From the NCBI GenBank assembly GCA_012295275.1, contig CM022672.1, positions 25,680,430-25,744,429 on the forward strand: a stretch of 64,000 nt of DNA, given 5' to 3'. Source of the DNA: Chrysomallon squamiferum (lineage: Eukaryota > Mollusca > Gastropoda > Neomphalida > Peltospiridae). The notes below the pieces were generated by a model. That model saw nothing but the letters and a program-made list of their open reading frames with translations. It searched no databases and was not told the DNA's origin. Each line of letters begins with the position of its first letter. Within the stretch, counting starts at the first letter, position 1. Positions 60,001-64,000 of the stretch are shown here, piece by piece. Both the position numbers and the translations under genes were made by a program.

Positions 60001-63000
60001 TCTGGCAGGATTGATTGACTAGTTGATCTGGTTCAATGAATGTTATTGTTTATTGTCTTGAGTGAATCTGATGGGTATGGCATAATAAACTGATGTATAT
60101 GTTGTCTACTGTTATTGCAACTGATCTGACACAATACTGTTCAAATATATTGGTCAAGTGGTCTAATAACTGACACCTCTAAAAGATATTATTTATGTGC
60201 CTTACCGTACAATGTCAGTACTGTACTGGATACTGGAAAAGGCAGGTTATTTTGTGTTTGTTTATTAGAAAAATGTGGATTTAGCAATATATATTTTATA
60301 TAACATAGAAGAAAAACAAATTTTAGTTTGTCTTTTTTATACTACAGTATGTGAACATCTAGAGAAGCATTATAATATCTGATATATATATTTTTATAAT
60401 TAAATATAATCTGATAAAAAATGTATTTTTATTTTATTTTATTTTATTTATTTATTTTATTGATCCTATAACATCCTAAATTTATTATTATTTATAAAAA
60501 AAGAAATACTTATTTCAAATAAAGCTAACATTTTGTAAGTCAAAACAATTTTTATTGTTTTTCTGTCATAAAATATTTCTTTTACTATGACATCCAATAT
60601 CAGTAACAATATGTTTTCTTTAATAAAAACACCACAGGAAGTATAGAAAATAAAAAATCCACAAAATGAGAAAAGAACAAAAAACAAAATACAAAACATT
60701 AAAAAATCCTACAAAACATAAAAAGGAATTAAATTTGTTTGAATGGCTGAATTTCAAATTTTTATTTATACCCAAATTTTAAAAAAGAAAGGAAAAAAAA
60801 GATTAAATTGTATCCAATTATATATTTTTTTTTTTAACACAGAATCACAATAAGAATCTGACTATAAAATATATTTTACTACTGCACGCCATTCTTTTGT
60901 AACTGGGTAGACATTTGTAGCACGCGACTAAACTAACCATGGCCAATCAGATGACAGTATTAACAGCAGGTGCACGTGCCACCTTTCCAGTACAAACAAC
61001 TTGTTGTCAGTTAACTGTCACATTGTTCGTGCAATGAAAAGATGGGCCTCCACCTGTCAGGTATAGTTTACTTATTCAGGTGGAAATTTTGAATTGAAGG
61101 AACACAAAACAGCTTTAGCAACAGATCTGTACAATAGTTTATTGAGACACATTAAAGTCTGATGGAATGTAATGAGGTTTTTCAAACAAACTGAGAGAAA
61201 GCACAAAGTTAATTACACTTGTTAATTTTAATACTTTAATAAAATAGATTTTAAAAATATAATAATTACTGAACAGTTGTATTTCATCTTAGGTTTTTTT
61301 ATGTTTAAAACAATTCTTTTTTACTTTTTTTTTTAAAACAATGATATTTCTGTTAAAAATTATTTTAAATGTTGTATCAAAATTAAAAAAATCTTGGTTG
61401 TAAAAAGATAATTCACAGACAGATGAACAAATATAAATAAAATAATTAATAATAATATAAATATAAAATAATAAAAAATAAAAAATAAAAAACAATCCTA
61501 TTTGATATCTTATACAATTTCTGCTTGTGTTTCACTAAACAAACCATATGTCAGTCAATTCCAAATGAGAAAATTGTTCTCACACTCAGGACTAACTAAA
61601 TCCATATTCTGTCACAAACTTGTCATTTAAGCCTGTAATTAATCACTAGTGTGAGTGACATTATTTCACACAGCCAGTGACACTATCTCAACAAGATAAC
61701 TAAAACAACTGACACCTAACATAAGATCAGCCTCTTGTATTTCTCTCTTCTAATAACTCAGTGATGTAACAGCCATTCAAATTGACTGATAAAATATTGC
61801 ATATCTCATATACACTGCTAATGGTGTATAACTTTTACTCAGCCTTATAGCATGTTTCTGTTCTGTATGTGGTAGTAATCTTTCATTTCATTCACAGTAC
61901 AAACAGAATTATAGTTATATTAATAATGATGATGACAGATAGCATTATTATTATTTGCTACTACTATTCCTACTGCTACTACTATTACTATTAATAAAAA
62001 GCTGGATAAACAAATTTGTAATTAAAATATTATTACACCGTTGAAAATGTTTTAAATACTCCTACAGAATATATGTTTTATATAATTTTTGTTTATGTAA
62101 ATTTCATACTTACAGTTATAGTTTCAGTACTAGTCTTGTACAAAAATGACCAAGCAGATCTCACTAACTAAACATTTTTACTACTACATGTATTTCAGAC
62201 AGGTTCCCTGATCCCTTGAGACCATACAAAATATAACTACAGAACCTTAAACATGTTTATTGGTGGTGAAACATCTTCATGTGCCTAGTGAACAGTAAGA
62301 TAGTAACCATTCACCATATGAACACATACTGCTGCTGTTTTTCTGCAGACTAATTACAATACAAGTATGAATGGCCTATTGCATGGTAGTTTTCATAGAT
62401 GTGCTAAATATGAAGCTAAGACATGGTGTTCTCTTCAAAGGAAGAACACATACCTACTGTTGTCTGCATCCACAGTAAGGGATAAGTTTATCTTTGATCT
62501 CCAACTTAACAGTTTTGTGTTAATTATAGAAATAGCATATGACAGAACTTTATAAAGTTTGTAAATCGTAATTTAAAATATATTTAAAAATAACAATTAA
62601 CAATTTAGTAAGTATTTTATAAAGTGCATGCTGTATGAAATAATTTTAAAAAAATAAAATCTTTTTCTAGTAAAATAATAACAGAAATTTAATAATTTTA
62701 AACCGTATCAAATAATTTAATAATATCAAAACTATAGTATTTATTTTAATTTCTAGACATACCTTTAGGTTCAATGATAAATCTCTTAATAGCACACATC
62801 CTGTTAATATGGCTAGCTCATCGGATATTGAACTTGTCCCTATCAAATTCAGTTTTATTTAAACCTAAATGATGACCAGCTTCTCCTTATATGAGACAAT
62901 GTTTAATCCAAATTCACAGGTGCTGTCAATATTTACCCATATACTCATTAAGACTATTAGATCTACCTGGGACCTTTGCAACAACATCACAATTAGTGTC

Positions 63001-64000
63001 AGGTAAAGAATTAGTCTTGATCATACAACAAATGATCTTTTGAAAATAATAAAATGAGGTACTGCTGATGATTACCTGTCTTTGTTTTACTGTGATCAGC
63101 TTGTTTGTTATTTACTAGTATTTTCAACAGCATGCATCAGGCACATTTCCCAAGGTGTTAGGTGTTTTAGATCAAAATGACACCCAATGTGACAAATTAA
63201 ACACCAGCACATCTGGCCATTTTTTCTCCTATCTGCTTAAATACCTATTTCTTATTTTCACCTCAAGTTAAATAAACTTTCAGTAGTCAAAAGAAAAATG
63301 GTTCTTTATAATGGATTATCTTTAGATTGGTTTTCAAAACAATAACACTTTTTCTAAACTGCTCTAGATGACTGAACAACTGAATTAGAAAACAGATGGA
63401 AAATTTCATATCAACACCACCTGTGTATAGTTTTCAGCTTAAAAATTTAAATTTAAAACCATTAAGTTGTAATAAATATTCATACTTTTAAACAGACATA
63501 TTTTCATTTGTAACAATTTGAAATGACATTTTATTCACTCAACCATATAAATATAAATTTGAAATATTAGATAGAATTTTACAAATTTTTGATTTGATTT
63601 ATGTTTATCAGTTAAATTATAAATATGTTTTTGATTATTTTATTCATTGTAAAGTGACATATTAGTAAATTCTGCCAGTCAATAAAAGTATTGCTCTAAG
63701 TAATATACAATTTATCACCCAATATGTTAATTATTGTAAGTCACCAATACACTATCATAAAGTTGTTGATAAGCATATCTAATTAGCATTAGCACATTTA
63801 CTTGATCAGCATATATTTATAAACAACAAATTATTATTTTTAAAATATAAATGAAACATTTTTAAACATATACTTAGTCTAAAATAACAAAAATAAAATT
63901 GCTATGAAAAGATAATATTCCAAGTGATGACAATTAAATAATGTATTGAGTTCAATCAAAATCCAAACTATTCCTAAGTTAAAGATACATGAGATATTAA
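60001..64000. other. Region upstream of the RGS3-like gene, no exon recognised
   Basis: AT-rich DNA without convincing coding segments; open frames are short and not domain-like. A less AT-rich patch at 60890-61070 has a CCAAT box (GGCCAATCAG) and the palindrome GCACGTGC and might be an alternative promoter or first exon. Otherwise I see nothing definite. Confidence 0.4.

Overview
This is an AT-rich animal nuclear window, full of (TTA)n, (TTTA)n, (CA)n and (CT)n microsatellites, with compact exons in gt..ag introns. The organism is an invertebrate. The style of the repeats, the exon structure and a WAP-domain secreted protein suggest a lophotrochozoan, probably a mollusc and perhaps a cephalopod; this is an impression, not a proof.

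Four protein-coding genes were reconstructed by chaining open segments through splice sites and checking that reading phase is kept across each junction. (1) Positions 1-36026, minus strand: the centrosomal protein centriolin (CNTRL/CEP110), 36 phase-consistent coding exons plus one doubtful one, running off the left edge so that the C-terminus is missing. A likely 5' UTR exon lies at about 37231-37310. (2) Positions 37889-38644, plus strand: HDHD3, a HAD-fold protein of 251 residues in one exon, head-to-head with CNTRL over a short promoter region that has ETS-like and YY1-like motifs. (3) Positions 40608-45498, minus strand: an unnamed secreted protein of 199 residues with a signal peptide, a six-cysteine segment and two WAP domains, in five exons. 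(4) Positions 51170-59717, minus strand: a protein of 763 residues with the order C2-PDZ-DH-PH. Its C2 and PDZ parts match vertebrate RGS3, but it ends without an RGS domain and carries a RhoGEF (DH-PH) unit instead.

The rest is introns and intergenic DNA: 45.5-51.2 kb (minisatellites, small CpG-richer patches), 38.6-40.6 kb (HDHD3 3' flank with a duplicated element), and 59.8-64.0 kb (upstream of the RGS3-like gene, with a cluster of CCAAT boxes). No tRNA, rRNA, CRISPR array or intact transposon was recognised.

The most notable points are the C2-PDZ-DH-PH gene as a possible ancestral form of RGS3; the CNTRL-HDHD3-RGS3 neighbourhood, which recalls human 9q32-q33; a 1-bp frameshift in a homopolymer of CNTRL coding exon 9; and a perfect 21-bp inverted repeat with a 23-nt loop in a CNTRL intron.
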